Source of the DNA: CAZVNZ01 sp964628515
GTDB lineage: Bacteria > Bacillota > Clostridia > Christensenellales > Christensenellaceae
Reading direction: 5' to 3'
Assembly (NCBI GenBank): GCA_964628515.1
Contig: CAZVNZ010000010.1
Span: 23,047-87,046 of the forward strand
Length of the DNA stretch: 64,000 bases
Shown: positions 15,945 to 24,166 of the stretch, piece after piece
Numbering within the stretch: the stretch's first letter is position 1
How the letters are laid out: each line of letters begins with the position of its first letter
Notes under the pieces: generated by a model
Seen by the model: the letters and a program-made list of their open reading frames with translations, nothing else
The model's database searches: none
What the model was told of the DNA's origin: nothing
Translations under genes and position numbers: made by a program

Positions 15945-16769
15945 TTATTTATCCCACATAGCAGGGTTTAGCAGTTCTTCTTTTATGTTTTCAAACTCCA
16001 AAAACAAACTCTTGTCTGTGGAGGTGTTAAAATCTCTGATTATTTCCTTCAGTTGCGCCAAACTATCCACTCCAAACACTAATTTTTTAATGTTGGGGTT
16101 TGCCTTTACGTAATTTAGCAGGTAAGCGGTTTTGGAAATACCGTTTTTTTTGCAAACCTCTTTAATTTTATCTATATACTTTTGCGCCTCTTTTAAATTT
16201 GTTGGCACTTTGTCCATAAGCAAAAGCCCTTGCAAAAAGGCACTTCTTGCGTGTAATTCTTTATTTGGGGTAAGTAAATTGTTTAAACGTGTATCTAAAA
16301 TATTGTAGGGAATTTGAATAATATCCATTGCCGAGTTTTCCCTTGCCTGCAAGTATTCGGCAGGGGAGTACACAGAAACACCCACACTTTTTGCAAGCCC
16401 CTTTGCTTTTATGTCGCAAAGTGCTCCTATTGCACTATCATCATTTAAACAAAGGGCATTATGAAACATTAAGCAGTCCACATAATCTGTATTAAGCTGG
16501 GCTAAACATTCTTTAGTTTGCGCAAAAACGTCCTTAGAGTCTTGCGTTGGGGCACCTATTTTAGTGATAATATTAATATCGCTCCTGTTAAAGCCGGCTT
16601 TTGCAATAATTTTTTGAGAATTTCCGTAAGCAAGTGCGGTATCAAAGGTTGTTATGCCCTCATTTAAGGCATATTTAAGTATTTGAATACTTTCCTCCTC
16701 CATTGGCGTATTTTTGGAGGCTATACCGTATTTTAATCCGAGTTGAACTGTTCCAAGACACAATTCCAT
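15945..16769 (-). CDS. aldo/keto reductase
   Basis: This 274-residue enzyme has a TIM-barrel AKR pattern: LGTVQLGLKYG at the start, FDTALAYGNS, and later NILDTRL and GVDS. It starts MELCLGTVQLGL behind AAAGGATT. Related AKRs sit in SpsF-containing surface glycan clusters, where they may reduce a keto-sugar. It is the third gene of the minus-strand operon. Confidence 0.85.
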   Translation of the reverse strand: MELCLGTVQLGLKYGIASKNTPMEEESIQILKYALNEGITTFDTALAYGNSQKIIAKAGFNRSDINIITKIGAPTQDSKDVFAQTKECLAQLNTDYVDCLMFHNALCLNDDSAIGALCDIKAKGLAKSVGVSVYSPAEYLQARENSAMDIIQIPYNILDTRLNNLLTPNKELHARSAFLQGLLLMDKVPTNLKEAQKYIDKIKEVCKKNGISKTAYLLNYVKANPNIKKLVFGVDSLAQLKEIIRDFNTSTDKSLFLEFENIKEELLNPAMWDK

Positions 16770-16795
16770 AGTGTCAATCCTTTATAAATAGTGTT

Positions 16796-16820
16796 TTTTA
16801 GCTTTATGATGATGATGTAA
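16796..16820 (+). repeat. dispersed ATGRTGATGAT motif, copy 4
   Basis: TTTTTTAGCTTTATGATGATGATG on the plus strand lies between the pseC-like stop and the AKR start. Unlike most copies it does not follow a gene in the sense direction. Confidence 0.45.
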
Positions 16821-16825
16821 TACCG

Positions 16826-18025
16826 TCAACTATTAGCTAAACTGCCGTAGTGGGCAATAATTTTTTTAACCGCATTAATTACGTCCTCCGCATCCTTATC
16901 TTCCATTTTGTAAAAAAGAGGTAGCGTAAGCGCTTGCTCGTAAAATTCCTGAGCATTTTTGCATTTACTGCCATAGCCTAAATTTTTGTAGTAAGGAAAG
17001 GTGTTTATAGGTATGTAATGCACATTTACCCCTATATTTTCCTTTTGCATTGCATCGTAAAACTCTTTTTTGGTGCAATTAAGTTTATCCAAATTTAGTC
17101 GAATAATATATAAATGCTTAACGGGAATACACTTAGGAGTGCTTTGCTGTAAGGTAATTTCCTCAATATCTGCAAAAGCGTCGTTGTACATTTGTGTAAT
17201 TTCTTCCCTGCGTTGTGCAAATTTTGTTAGTTTATTTAGTTGACTTATGCCAAGGGCACATTGAATATCCGTAAGTCTGTAATTGTACCCAAGGGCTACC
17301 TGCTCGTAATACCAGTTAGAAACGTCCTCCTTTTTAAAGGCGACATCTCTTGTTATGCCGTGTTTTGCAAGCAAGGCTATTTTTTTGTTGAGTATTTTGG
17401 AGTTTGTGGTAACCGCACCCCCTTCTCCCGTGGTTATGGTTTTAACCGGATGAAAGCTAAATGTGGTAATATCCGCAATACTGCCCACAGGCTTGCCATT
17501 GTACACCGTGCCTAAGGAGTGGGCGGCATCTTCTATTAATGTAAGCTGTTTTAGCTTGCATAATTCTTTTAGCCCTCTTAAATCTCCCGTTTGCCCTGTA
17601 AAATCCACCGTAATTATGGCTTTGGTACGAGGGGAAATTTTCCGCTTAATATCTTCTAAATCCATCTGCCATGTGTCTTTGTCAATATCTGCAAAAATAG
17701 GAGTGCCTTTACAATAAAGCACACAGTTTGCAGATGCCGCAAAGGTTATGGGAGGTACTATAACTTCGTCTCCCTCGCTTATATTTGCCGCCATACACGC
17801 AACATGCAAAGCAGCCGTGCCGTTTGCAACACTGGTACAGTATTTTGCACCCGTAACCTCGCAAAGTTTTGCCTCAAACTCCTCTACCTTACTGCCACAT
17901 GTTAAAAAATCGCTTTTTAATACGGAAACTACGCCGGTTATATCATCATCATCAATAAATTGTTTACCATAGGCAAGATAGCTTTCTCTAACAGGCTTGC
18001 CACCCATTATTGCAGGTTTATTCAT
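16826..18025 (-). CDS. pseC: DegT/DnrJ aminotransferase, PseC-like (UDP-4-amino-4,6-dideoxy-L-AltNAc transaminase)
   Basis: This 399-residue PLP enzyme has the PseC hallmark N-terminus, the PPITFAASANCVLY segment, and K195 in SFHPVKTITTGEGG as the PLP lysine. PseC aminates the 4-keto sugar made by PseB. It follows pseB by 4 bp, so the two are translated together, and the pair fits the first two steps of the pseudaminic acid pathway. Residues 25-28 are DDDD, encoded by an ATC/GAT run similar to the dispersed motif. Confidence 0.88.
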   Translation of the reverse strand: MNKPAIMGGKPVRESYLAYGKQFIDDDDITGVVSVLKSDFLTCGSKVEEFEAKLCEVTGAKYCTSVANGTAALHVACMAANISEGDEVIVPPITFAASANCVLYCKGTPIFADIDKDTWQMDLEDIKRKISPRTKAIITVDFTGQTGDLRGLKELCKLKQLTLIEDAAHSLGTVYNGKPVGSIADITTFSFHPVKTITTGEGGAVTTNSKILNKKIALLAKHGITRDVAFKKEDVSNWYYEQVALGYNYRLTDIQCALGISQLNKLTKFAQRREEITQMYNDAFADIEEITLQQSTPKCIPVKHLYIIRLNLDKLNCTKKEFYDAMQKENIGVNVHYIPINTFPYYKNLGYGSKCKNAQEFYEQALTLPLFYKMEDKDAEDVINAVKKIIAHYGSLANS

Positions 18026-18029
18026 TATT

Positions 18030-19022
18030 TTACACCATATATTTTTTGCACATTTCGCTTAGTTGCTCTATGCCTAGCCATTCCTTGTTGTTGCCCGAAT
18101 TATACTCAAATCCGTCCTCTACCTTTTTGCCCCCTTCTCTTAAATGGGTTGCAGGCGTCCACCATTCCATATTGGGGAATATTATATAATGTTTATCGTA
18201 CTCGTAGGTGTTGGGGCTGTCCTCTCTCGCCACCATTACCTCGTGGAGTTTTTCTCCTTCTCTTATGCCGATTTCTTTTTGCTTGCAGTTTGGCGCCATT
18301 GCACGAGCCAAATCCGTTACTTTAAAAGAAGGTATTTTGGAAATATAAGTCTCGCCACCCTTGCTTTCTTCTAAAGCCTTTAGCACAAGTTTTACCCCTT
18401 GCTCTAAGTCTATCCAAAAACGTGTCATCCTGTTGTCCGTAATGGGCAGGGTGGTTGCGCCGTTTTTAATTAAATCCGCAAAAAAAGGTATTACAGAGCC
18501 TCTCGAAGCGGCTACATTGCCATATCTCACAATGGAAAACACCGTGCCGTCGCCTCCGGCATATGCGTTTGCGGAAATAAAAAGTTTATCCGAAACCAGC
18601 TTTGTTCCACCGTATAAATTTACAGGGTTTACCGCTTTATCTGTGGATAGTGCCACAACTTTTTTTACGTCTCTGTCTATTGCCGCATCTATTATATGCA
18701 CCGCACCGTCTATGTTGGTGCGCACCGCTTCGATTGGGTTATACTCGCAGGCAGGTACTTGCTTCATAGCGGCGGCATGTATTACGTAATCTACGCCCTT
18801 AAAAGCCCGCATAAGCCTTTCTTTATCCCTTACATCACCAATAAAAAAACGCAGTTTATGGTTATGCTCCTTAAAACTGTTGCTCATATTAAACTGTTTA
18901 AACTCGTCTCTTGAATAAATTATGATTTTTTTAGGGTTATAATTATCCAATATATATTGAGTAAAGAACTTCCCAAAAGAGCCTGTTCCCCCTGTTATTA
19001 AAATAGTTTTATTGTTAAGCAT
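18030..19022 (-). CDS. pseB: UDP-N-acetylglucosamine 4,6-dehydratase (inverting), PseB-like
   Basis: This 330-residue SDR enzyme has the Rossmann motif GGTGSFG (residues 11-17) and active-site residues D128-K129 and Y137-x3-K141 (STDKAVNPVNLYGGTK), matching PseB/FlaA1. It converts UDP-GlcNAc to the 4-keto-6-deoxy-L-arabino intermediate. It is the first gene of the six-gene operon. In Gram-negatives and some Clostridia this feeds flagellin glycosylation; here the end product is unclear because later pse genes are missing. Confidence 0.9.
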   Translation of the reverse strand: MLNNKTILITGGTGSFGKFFTQYILDNYNPKKIIIYSRDEFKQFNMSNSFKEHNHKLRFFIGDVRDKERLMRAFKGVDYVIHAAAMKQVPACEYNPIEAVRTNIDGAVHIIDAAIDRDVKKVVALSTDKAVNPVNLYGGTKLVSDKLFISANAYAGGDGTVFSIVRYGNVAASRGSVIPFFADLIKNGATTLPITDNRMTRFWIDLEQGVKLVLKALEESKGGETYISKIPSFKVTDLARAMAPNCKQKEIGIREGEKLHEVMVAREDSPNTYEYDKHYIIFPNMEWWTPATHLREGGKKVEDGFEYNSGNNKEWLGIEQLSEMCKKYMV

Positions 19023-19060
19023 AAAAAAACCTCGTTAATTAAAAAATTTCACTATTTTAT

Positions 19061-19066
19061 AGTATA
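19061..19066 (-). promoter_or_regulatory. candidate -10 box of the pseB operon
   Basis: Minus strand TATACT (extended TGCTATACT) lies 39 bp upstream of the pseB start; no good -35 is seen. Confidence 0.45.
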
Positions 19067-19114
19067 GCATTTTTACGTGTAAAATAAAAGTATAAAAATT
19101 ATTAGAGAGGGATG

Positions 19115-19528
19115 TTATTGGTTTTTTTCCTTGTTTTCGTTTTTTTGCCAAGTTATTGCATCTAAAATTACCTGCTTAAGCACATCTAAGTTAAGGTTTT
19201 CTATTTTTGTAAAGCGAATACAGCTTTTGCCTGTATTTACCCGTCCTAAAGCGCTTTTGTAGTGCGCAGGCAGAGGCAAGCCATCCTTTAAACCCGTAAC
19301 ATATATACTAATGCTGTTTTTTTGAGGAGATATAGAAATCAGAGGATAAACACCCTTTTTGTGAGCAACTTCTCCATATCCGATGTGGTTTATAGTGGGT
19401 GTATTATAAAAAACTCGTTTTAGCGTAGGTGCTGTTTTTACAATAAATTTATCAAGCTTTGCCATATCCTCGCTAAATTTTCCGCTGTTTTTTATAAGCT
19501 CCTGCGCTGTTTTTGCCTCTATACGCAT
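19115..19528 (-). CDS. DUF1801/YdhG-like small protein
   Basis: This protein of 137 residues has the DUF1801 pattern (MAKLDKFIVKTAPTLKRVFY, later ISISPQKNSISIYVTGL and GRVNTGKSCIRFTKIENLN). The start is placed at the second ATG (19528) because it has GGGGG 5 bases upstream, while the first ATG (19558) lies right behind a TATACT box and has no ribosome binding site. Family members are small cytoplasmic proteins of unknown function. It stands alone between the pse operon and the TetR gene. Confidence 0.75.
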   Translation of the reverse strand: MRIEAKTAQELIKNSGKFSEDMAKLDKFIVKTAPTLKRVFYNTPTINHIGYGEVAHKKGVYPLISISPQKNSISIYVTGLKDGLPLPAHYKSALGRVNTGKSCIRFTKIENLNLDVLKQVILDAITWQKNENKEKNQ

Positions 19529-19617
19529 ACTTGCCCCCTTTTTTGAGCCTATTTTCATTGTAGTATACTGTGTTTATATTTAGTAATAAACAAAAAAATA
19601 AAAGAAAAAACTATTTA

Positions 19618-19646
19618 TTGACAAAATTTTAACGGCGTTATAAAAT
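19618..19646 (+). promoter_or_regulatory. promoter and TetR operator
   Basis: TTGACA (19618-19623), 17 bp, then TAAAAT (19641-19646). Inside the spacer is the dyad TAACG-G-CGTTA (19630-19640), and a further CGTTA half-site lies downstream (about 19654-19658). Position and symmetry fit a TetR autorepressor. Confidence 0.75.
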
Positions 19647-19682
19647 AAAACTACGTTACAAGATAGAGAGGTAAAACAGAAA

Positions 19683-20264
19683 ATGGCAAGGGAATCTCAA
19701 AAACAAAGAAACGATGAGCTAAAGCGTCAAATACTTGAAACCGCACTTCAAATAGGTTTAGAGGAAGGCTTTGAGGCACTCTCCGTGCGTAAAATAATTA
19801 AGAAAATGAACTACTCCACCGGCATTATTTATTATCACTTTAAAAATAGACAAGAGATTATAGATGCTTTAATAAAGTGGGAATCCGCGGCATTGGGGGA
19901 AAAAATAAAGGCAATTAACGCAAAAAACCAAGGTATAATGAACACAATGGAAAATGTTTTTAGAATGATAACAGATTTGGCAATAAAAGAGCCGGAAAAG
20001 TACAACCTTATTGTAATGCGTAAATTTAGTAATAAAAGTGAAGCCAAGCCGGTTTGGGTGCATTTTTTGGCGCAAAAGCTAAAAGATGCAATGGCTAATA
20101 AGGAAATTAAAAATTTGCACCCCTATAACACCGCTTTTTCGGTGTGGAGCTCGTATTTAGGCTTTAATTTTATGATGTCATTGCAAAGAGACCTAACAGA
20201 AGCGCAAGTTGAAGAGATGTTTAAAACGCAAACGGAAATTATTTTCAGAGGTATCTGTTTATGA
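19683..20264 (+). CDS. TetR/AcrR family regulator
   Basis: This 193-residue protein has an N-terminal TetR helix-turn-helix (residues about 12-58: ILETALQIGLEEGFEALSVR, then STGIIYYHFKNRQEIIDAL) and a C-terminal ligand domain. Downstream within 36 bp are two flavodoxin-like reductase genes, which it probably controls together with itself. An AGAGAGG site precedes the ATG. The ligand is unknown. Confidence 0.88.
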   Translation: MARESQKQRNDELKRQILETALQIGLEEGFEALSVRKIIKKMNYSTGIIYYHFKNRQEIIDALIKWESAALGEKIKAINAKNQGIMNTMENVFRMITDLAIKEPEKYNLIVMRKFSNKSEAKPVWVHFLAQKLKDAMANKEIKNLHPYNTAFSVWSSYLGFNFMMSLQRDLTEAQVEEMFKTQTEIIFRGICL

Positions 20265-20300
20265 AAAACGATGTACTTACAATAGGGGTAAGAGAGTAAA

Positions 20301-20828
20301 ATGATAGCAATACTAACAGACCAAAACACAAAATCCATAGGGGAGAGTTTAAAGGAAAGGTTGGCAAAAAAAGAGCAAACTTATAATTTTGTGCTAAAAA
20401 ACACGGATATAAAACCGTGCTACTCCTGCGGTGGTTGCAAAACAAAAACCTATAAACGCTGTGTTTTCAGAGACGAAATGGATAAAATACTGCCCTACAT
20501 TGCAAAAGCGAATGCACTTATAGTTATTACTCCCATTGTATTTGGGGGATATTCCTTTTGCGTAAAATTAGCCATAGATAAATTAGCTTTGATTGGCGAT
20601 TTGCATTACTACACTAACGGCAAAGAAATTGTAAAGGGCAAAAAAAATGAGGGAATAAAGTATTTTGCCATAGGAATACCACGCAGTAACACTAATAAGG
20701 ATGCGGAGATAGTAGCCTTTAAGTATTTGGTAGAAGAAATGCTGATAATTACCGGCTGGCAGGGCAAATGTAGTATTTACGACAGCAACAGGCATTTTGA
20801 AGAAATTGCAGAGGAAATTTTATTATGA
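20301..20828 (+). CDS. flavodoxin-family/FMN reductase-like protein with Cys cluster
   Basis: This 175-residue protein has a flavodoxin-like alpha/beta pattern and a CYSCGGCKTKTYKRCVF segment, four Cys near residues 38-51, then TPIVFGGYSFCVKLAIDKLA, as in the iron-sulfur flavoprotein/NADPH-dependent FMN reductase group. It overlaps the next gene by 4 bp. The two likely act as a redox pair induced through the TetR protein. Function is unknown. Confidence 0.78.
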   Translation: MIAILTDQNTKSIGESLKERLAKKEQTYNFVLKNTDIKPCYSCGGCKTKTYKRCVFRDEMDKILPYIAKANALIVITPIVFGGYSFCVKLAIDKLALIGDLHYYTNGKEIVKGKKNEGIKYFAIGIPRSNTNKDAEIVAFKYLVEEMLIITGWQGKCSIYDSNRHFEEIAEEILL

Positions 20829-21493
20829 GCAACTATTTACTAATAAACTTAAGCCCTAAAAAAGCAGGCACGAGTGCAATGCTGTGCGGTTTGTGCAAAA
20901 GCTTTTTGGAAAAGCAAAACAAAACTACCGAGTATTTTAACTTATACGAGGAAGATATAAACAACTTAGAAGGCAGCGAGATTATTTTACAGGCAAAAAA
21001 TGCACACACCATTGTGGTTAGCGGTTGTTGTTATATTAATACCTATCCGGCACATACAACATTACTGTTAGAAAGCCTTGCCAAAAGTGGTTTTTTAAAA
21101 AACCAAAAGTTGTACGGAATAATTCAAGGGGGAATGCCCTACGAGCATACCCATAAAAGTGGGCTAAATATGCTTGAAATTTTTGCAAAAGAGACGGGTA
21201 TTAAATATTGTGGCGGTTTTATTATGGGCCTTGGTGCAATGCTTGACGGGAAATCCTTGGAAAATTTACCAAACGGCAAAAAGGTTGCAAAGCAATTTAG
21301 CATATTTCTGACCAACATACTTAACGGGGAAGTATCACAAGCTACCGTTTATAGAAAATCAATAATAAAATTACCTAATTTCGTTGCAAAAATCCTCGTA
21401 AATTTTATGAACAAAGCCATAGATAACTCCTATAAAGAGCTGGGCTTAGACCCTTACGCACCCACCCCATATTTAAACGATAAACTAAGTTAG
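20825..21493 (+). CDS. flavodoxin-family NAD(P)H dehydrogenase-like protein
   Basis: This 222-residue protein has a flavodoxin-like start (NYLLINLSPKKAGTSAMLCG, with a phosphate-binding Ser/Thr-rich turn) and IVVSGCCYINTYPAHTTLLLE. It overlaps the previous gene by 4 bp and is the last gene of the TetR operon. It probably binds FMN and partners its neighbour. The substrate is unknown. Confidence 0.75.
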   Translation: MSNYLLINLSPKKAGTSAMLCGLCKSFLEKQNKTTEYFNLYEEDINNLEGSEIILQAKNAHTIVVSGCCYINTYPAHTTLLLESLAKSGFLKNQKLYGIIQGGMPYEHTHKSGLNMLEIFAKETGIKYCGGFIMGLGAMLDGKSLENLPNGKKVAKQFSIFLTNILNGEVSQATVYRKSIIKLPNFVAKILVNFMNKAIDNSYKELGLDPYAPTPYLNDKLS

Positions 21494-21500
21494 GGTACTT

Positions 21501-21520
21501 AAACAATCATCACCAAAAAA
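21501..21520 (-). repeat. dispersed ATGRTGATGAT motif, copy 5
   Basis: Minus strand TTTTTTGGTGATGATTGTTT directly follows the terminator T run downstream of the ABC permease. Confidence 0.5.
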
Positions 21521-21541
21521 GAGAAAAATTACTCTTTTTTT
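21515..21541. terminator. bidirectional terminator
   Basis: AAAAAAGAG (21515-21523) and CTCTTTTTT (21532-21540) form a hairpin with A/T runs. It lies between the converging flavodoxin and ABC permease genes and overlaps the permease stop. Confidence 0.75.
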
Positions 21542-22245
21542 AGCAGTTTTAACCCAAAAGCAACCCCAATTAGTGCCACTAAAAATATGATAACCATGGG
21601 AAAAATAACGTTAAAATCCCATGTGGTTGCAAGGAGGGCTTTAAAACCCCAAGTAGCAGGGAAAATTTTGCCTACGTTTCCAACGGCTTCGGGTAATAAA
21701 TCTACGGGAAACATAATTCCCGATAGCATTATGGAGGGCAAAAACAGTATTTGCTCAAACATAATAAGCTTAGCTGAATTTTTTACAAAGGCGCCAAGGG
21801 CGGTGGCAACGGTTAGACTTACTGCTATAAATAGGGCAACGTTTAGCAGGTAAAAAGGTATATTTTTAGGGATTTCCGCATTAAATACCACAGGAGCTAA
21901 GAGCAATATAATAATGCTTACTACAAATAAATTTACAAATGCGGAAATAAAATTATTTACCGCCACCGTCTACAAAGGAATTTTACTTACGCAGTAGGAT
22001 TTTTTAATTTCGCTACCGTAAACATCGCAAAGAGGGAAGGGAGCGCCTAAAAGCGCACCTAAAGAAATGCCGAAAATTGTCATGGATTGGATTAAGGTTT
22101 TTTCCGTATTTGGTATTATAGAGGTAAAAATCAGCCCCATAAACAGAAAAAACACGATGGGTAAAAGGTAGTAGGTAAGCAGTATGCCTTTGTTACGTAA
22201 ATCTGTTTTAATGTTTAGGGCAACCCCGTATAAAAAATCGCTCAT
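21529..22245 (-). pseudogene. ABC-2 permease split by an in-frame TAG
   Basis: The 91-codon first part (from 22245) and the 145-codon second part (to 21529) lie in the same frame, separated only by a TAG at 21972-21970 and one ACG codon. Read through, they make a single ABC-2 permease of about 239 residues with six helices (ending LIGVAFGLKLLKKE). The Tyr codons TAT and TAC differ from TAG by one base. As written, the ATPase operon would lack a working permease unless TAG is read through or it is a sequencing or recent mutation. A GTG at 21966 could restart translation. Confidence 0.8.
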
Positions 22246-23111
22246 ATTGCACTCTCCTTATAAACTTCTAAAAATCGTCTTTCCAAACCGGTGTTTTCTA
22301 TGCGCAAATCGTACACCTTAACCCCTGTGCTTGTTGCTAAAGAAATAAGTTCCAAAACCCCATCCTCAATGCTGTTTGCGCAATATTCCGTGTAACCGCC
22401 GTAATTGTTATTCAAATATCTGCATTTCAAAAGAGAATTACTGCTAAGGAGTGCGGAGGTTTTAATTTTTATAACAACCTCTCCCGTGTACGCCTGCCCC
22501 GTCAGCTCTAAAACACTGCCTGTAAACACACATTCCCCTTCTTTTATGATGATGAGCCTGTTGCAAAGTGCTTCTACCTCTGCCATATCGTGACTGGCAA
22601 TAATTAGGGTTTTGCCACTTTTTTGCAAACTTAAAATAGCGTCGTGGAGGGCCAACCTCCCTTCAACATCAAGTCCTGCCGTGGGCTCGTCCAAAATAAT
22701 TATGTTTGGGTCGCAAGTTAGTGCCAATGCCAAATGCAGTCGGCGTTTTTGCCCTGTGGAAAGCCTTTTATATTGGTTATTTTCAAATCCGCAAATAAAG
22801 TCTTGTTGCTCGGCTGTAATGGTTTTACCGCTCCACTTTAAAAAGAGAGTAACCGCCTCTTTTGCGGTAATATGGTTGGGTAGGGAGGAAGATTGCAGTT
22901 GCACCCCTATTTTTCCCTTTATGGTGATGTTACCCTTAGTGTACTTACGTAAGCCCTCTATACATTCTAAGGTGGTGGTTTTGCCTGCACCGTTCATGCC
23001 CAGCAAAGCAAAGATTTCCCCTTGCTTTACCTCAAAGCTTATGTTTTTCAGCACCTGATTTTTGCCGTAGCTTTTGCATAAATTTTCTACTGTTAGGGCG
23101 TAATTATTCAT
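22242..23111 (-). CDS. ABC transporter ATP-binding protein (multidrug/bacitracin-like)
   Basis: This 289-residue ATPase has Walker A GMNGAGKTT (about residue 38), signature LSTGQKRRLHLAL, Walker B IIILDEPTAGLDVEGR and switch ASHDMAE. A C-terminal extension (about residue 215 onward) resembles the accessory domains of ABC-2 drug exporters. It overlaps the upstream merR gene and the downstream permease by 4 bp each, so all three are translationally coupled. Confidence 0.9.
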   Translation of the reverse strand: MNNYALTVENLCKSYGKNQVLKNISFEVKQGEIFALLGMNGAGKTTTLECIEGLRKYTKGNITIKGKIGVQLQSSSLPNHITAKEAVTLFLKWSGKTITAEQQDFICGFENNQYKRLSTGQKRRLHLALALTCDPNIIILDEPTAGLDVEGRLALHDAILSLQKSGKTLIIASHDMAEVEALCNRLIIIKEGECVFTGSVLELTGQAYTGEVVIKIKTSALLSSNSLLKCRYLNNNYGGYTEYCANSIEDGVLELISLATSTGVKVYDLRIENTGLERRFLEVYKESAI

Positions 23112-23914
23112 AATTGATTCTCCGTAATGTTGCTTGGTAAGACAATATTGTTTAGTTTAAAATAGTTATCCAGTATCTGCCCTAAAAAATCGTTTATAAT
23201 ATCCTGTTTTTTTGCAACAGCTCTATCCCAACCCTCTCGATTATCTTTAAACTGCATTAAACCTTTTAACATTTCTTCGTTATCGTTTGTAAAAAATGTT
23301 ATGTACTCCCACCATTTTTTTGCAAGGGCTAAACTTGCCTTGCTTGTAGGGGCTTCCTTTTTATTAACCAACGCCAATGCCTCTGTTTGTAACTGCTTAA
23401 ATTTATTGTATTGATTTAGGGCATCCTGCGCATTGCCATTAAACTTATCCGCTATTTTAGTCAGGGTGGTGTTTTTATCGTCAAAAATTTTTACTGCCCA
23501 GTAGGTAGGGTTGTTTTGCCTTAACAAAAATATTATGTGGGCATATTTAATAAAATCGACCTCTTTTATTTGGGTAACTTCCTTCTTTAAAGCATCAATA
23601 GCTTTAAGTGCGGTATTAAGGCCTTTGATTTTTGCTTTTATAGCCTTGCTTTGCACAGTTAATGCTTGAGCCACTTTAGTGGGGGAGTCCAAAGCCAAAA
23701 TTTGCTCTTTAATATCTTTTAGGGAAAACCCCAAATATTTTAGAGCTAAAATTTGGTATAGCTCCATTAAATCGCCCTCGGTGTACAAACGGTTGCCCCC
23801 ATCGCTTTTTGCCGATGGTTTTAGCAACCCTATTTTATCGTAATATTGTAAGGTGCGCACGGAAACATCCATTTCTTTTGCCAACTGCCCCACAGTTATA
23901 AGCTTTTTCTCCAT
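23108..23914 (-). CDS. MerR family regulator with TipAS-like effector domain
   Basis: This 268-residue protein has an N-terminal MerR winged helix (ITVGQLAKEMDVSVRTLQYY, then DKIGLLKPSAKSDGGNRLYT), a coiled coil, and a C-terminal helical domain (from about residue 130) like the TipAS drug-binding domain. By family it activates its own operon when a peptide antibiotic or other ligand binds. It heads the operon with the ABC ATPase and permease; its promoter has the expected 19-bp spacer. Confidence 0.87.
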   Translation of the reverse strand: MEKKLITVGQLAKEMDVSVRTLQYYDKIGLLKPSAKSDGGNRLYTEGDLMELYQILALKYLGFSLKDIKEQILALDSPTKVAQALTVQSKAIKAKIKGLNTALKAIDALKKEVTQIKEVDFIKYAHIIFLLRQNNPTYWAVKIFDDKNTTLTKIADKFNGNAQDALNQYNKFKQLQTEALALVNKKEAPTSKASLALAKKWWEYITFFTNDNEEMLKGLMQFKDNREGWDRAVAKKQDIINDFLGQILDNYFKLNNIVLPSNITENQL

Positions 23915-23948
23915 TTTTTGCTACCCCTTTGTTTGCGTTTATAACTGT

Positions 23949-23979
23949 ATTATAATATATGACGTTAGGTAATATGCAA
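23949..23979 (-). promoter_or_regulatory. MerR-type promoter with 19-bp spacer (second example)
   Basis: Minus strand TTGCAT (23979-23974), exactly 19 bp, then TATAAT (23954-23949). The long spacer fits activation by the MerR/TipAS protein whose gene starts about 35 bp downstream. Confidence 0.75.
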
Positions 23980-24099
23980 GATTTTTTTTAATCGATTTTT
24001 TTATTTTACTACCATTTGCAGAAAATCAACTTAACCCTTGGCAAAATATCACTAACCAAAGGAAAATTTCACATTAGTGTAATTATTCAATTAATATTA

Positions 24100-24142
24100 G
24101 GGTTGCAAAAGGGTTGCCAATAGGGTAATGTATATGTATATA
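24100..24142 (+). promoter_or_regulatory. phased GGGTTGC direct repeats before the kinase/SARP-regulator operon
   Basis: GGGTTGC occurs at 24100-24106 and 24111-24117 (11 bp apart), followed by GGGTAAT at 24123-24129, and then TATATA (24137-24142), 7 bp further on. TTGCCA (24114-24119) with a 17-bp spacer to TATATA gives a weak promoter. Heptamer direct repeats one helical turn apart ending about 8 bp from the -10 are the known binding pattern of SARP activators. The response regulator two genes down has a SARP-like domain. Confidence 0.6.
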
Positions 24143-24166
24143 AAGCAATAAAAAGATGTGTATTAG

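Noticed and set aside
21970..21972. TAG as a pyrrolysine or recoded codon
   Set aside because: TAG ends other genes normally here (for example at 6518-6520 and 21491-21493), and no pylS or tRNA-Pyl is seen. A mutation or error is simpler.
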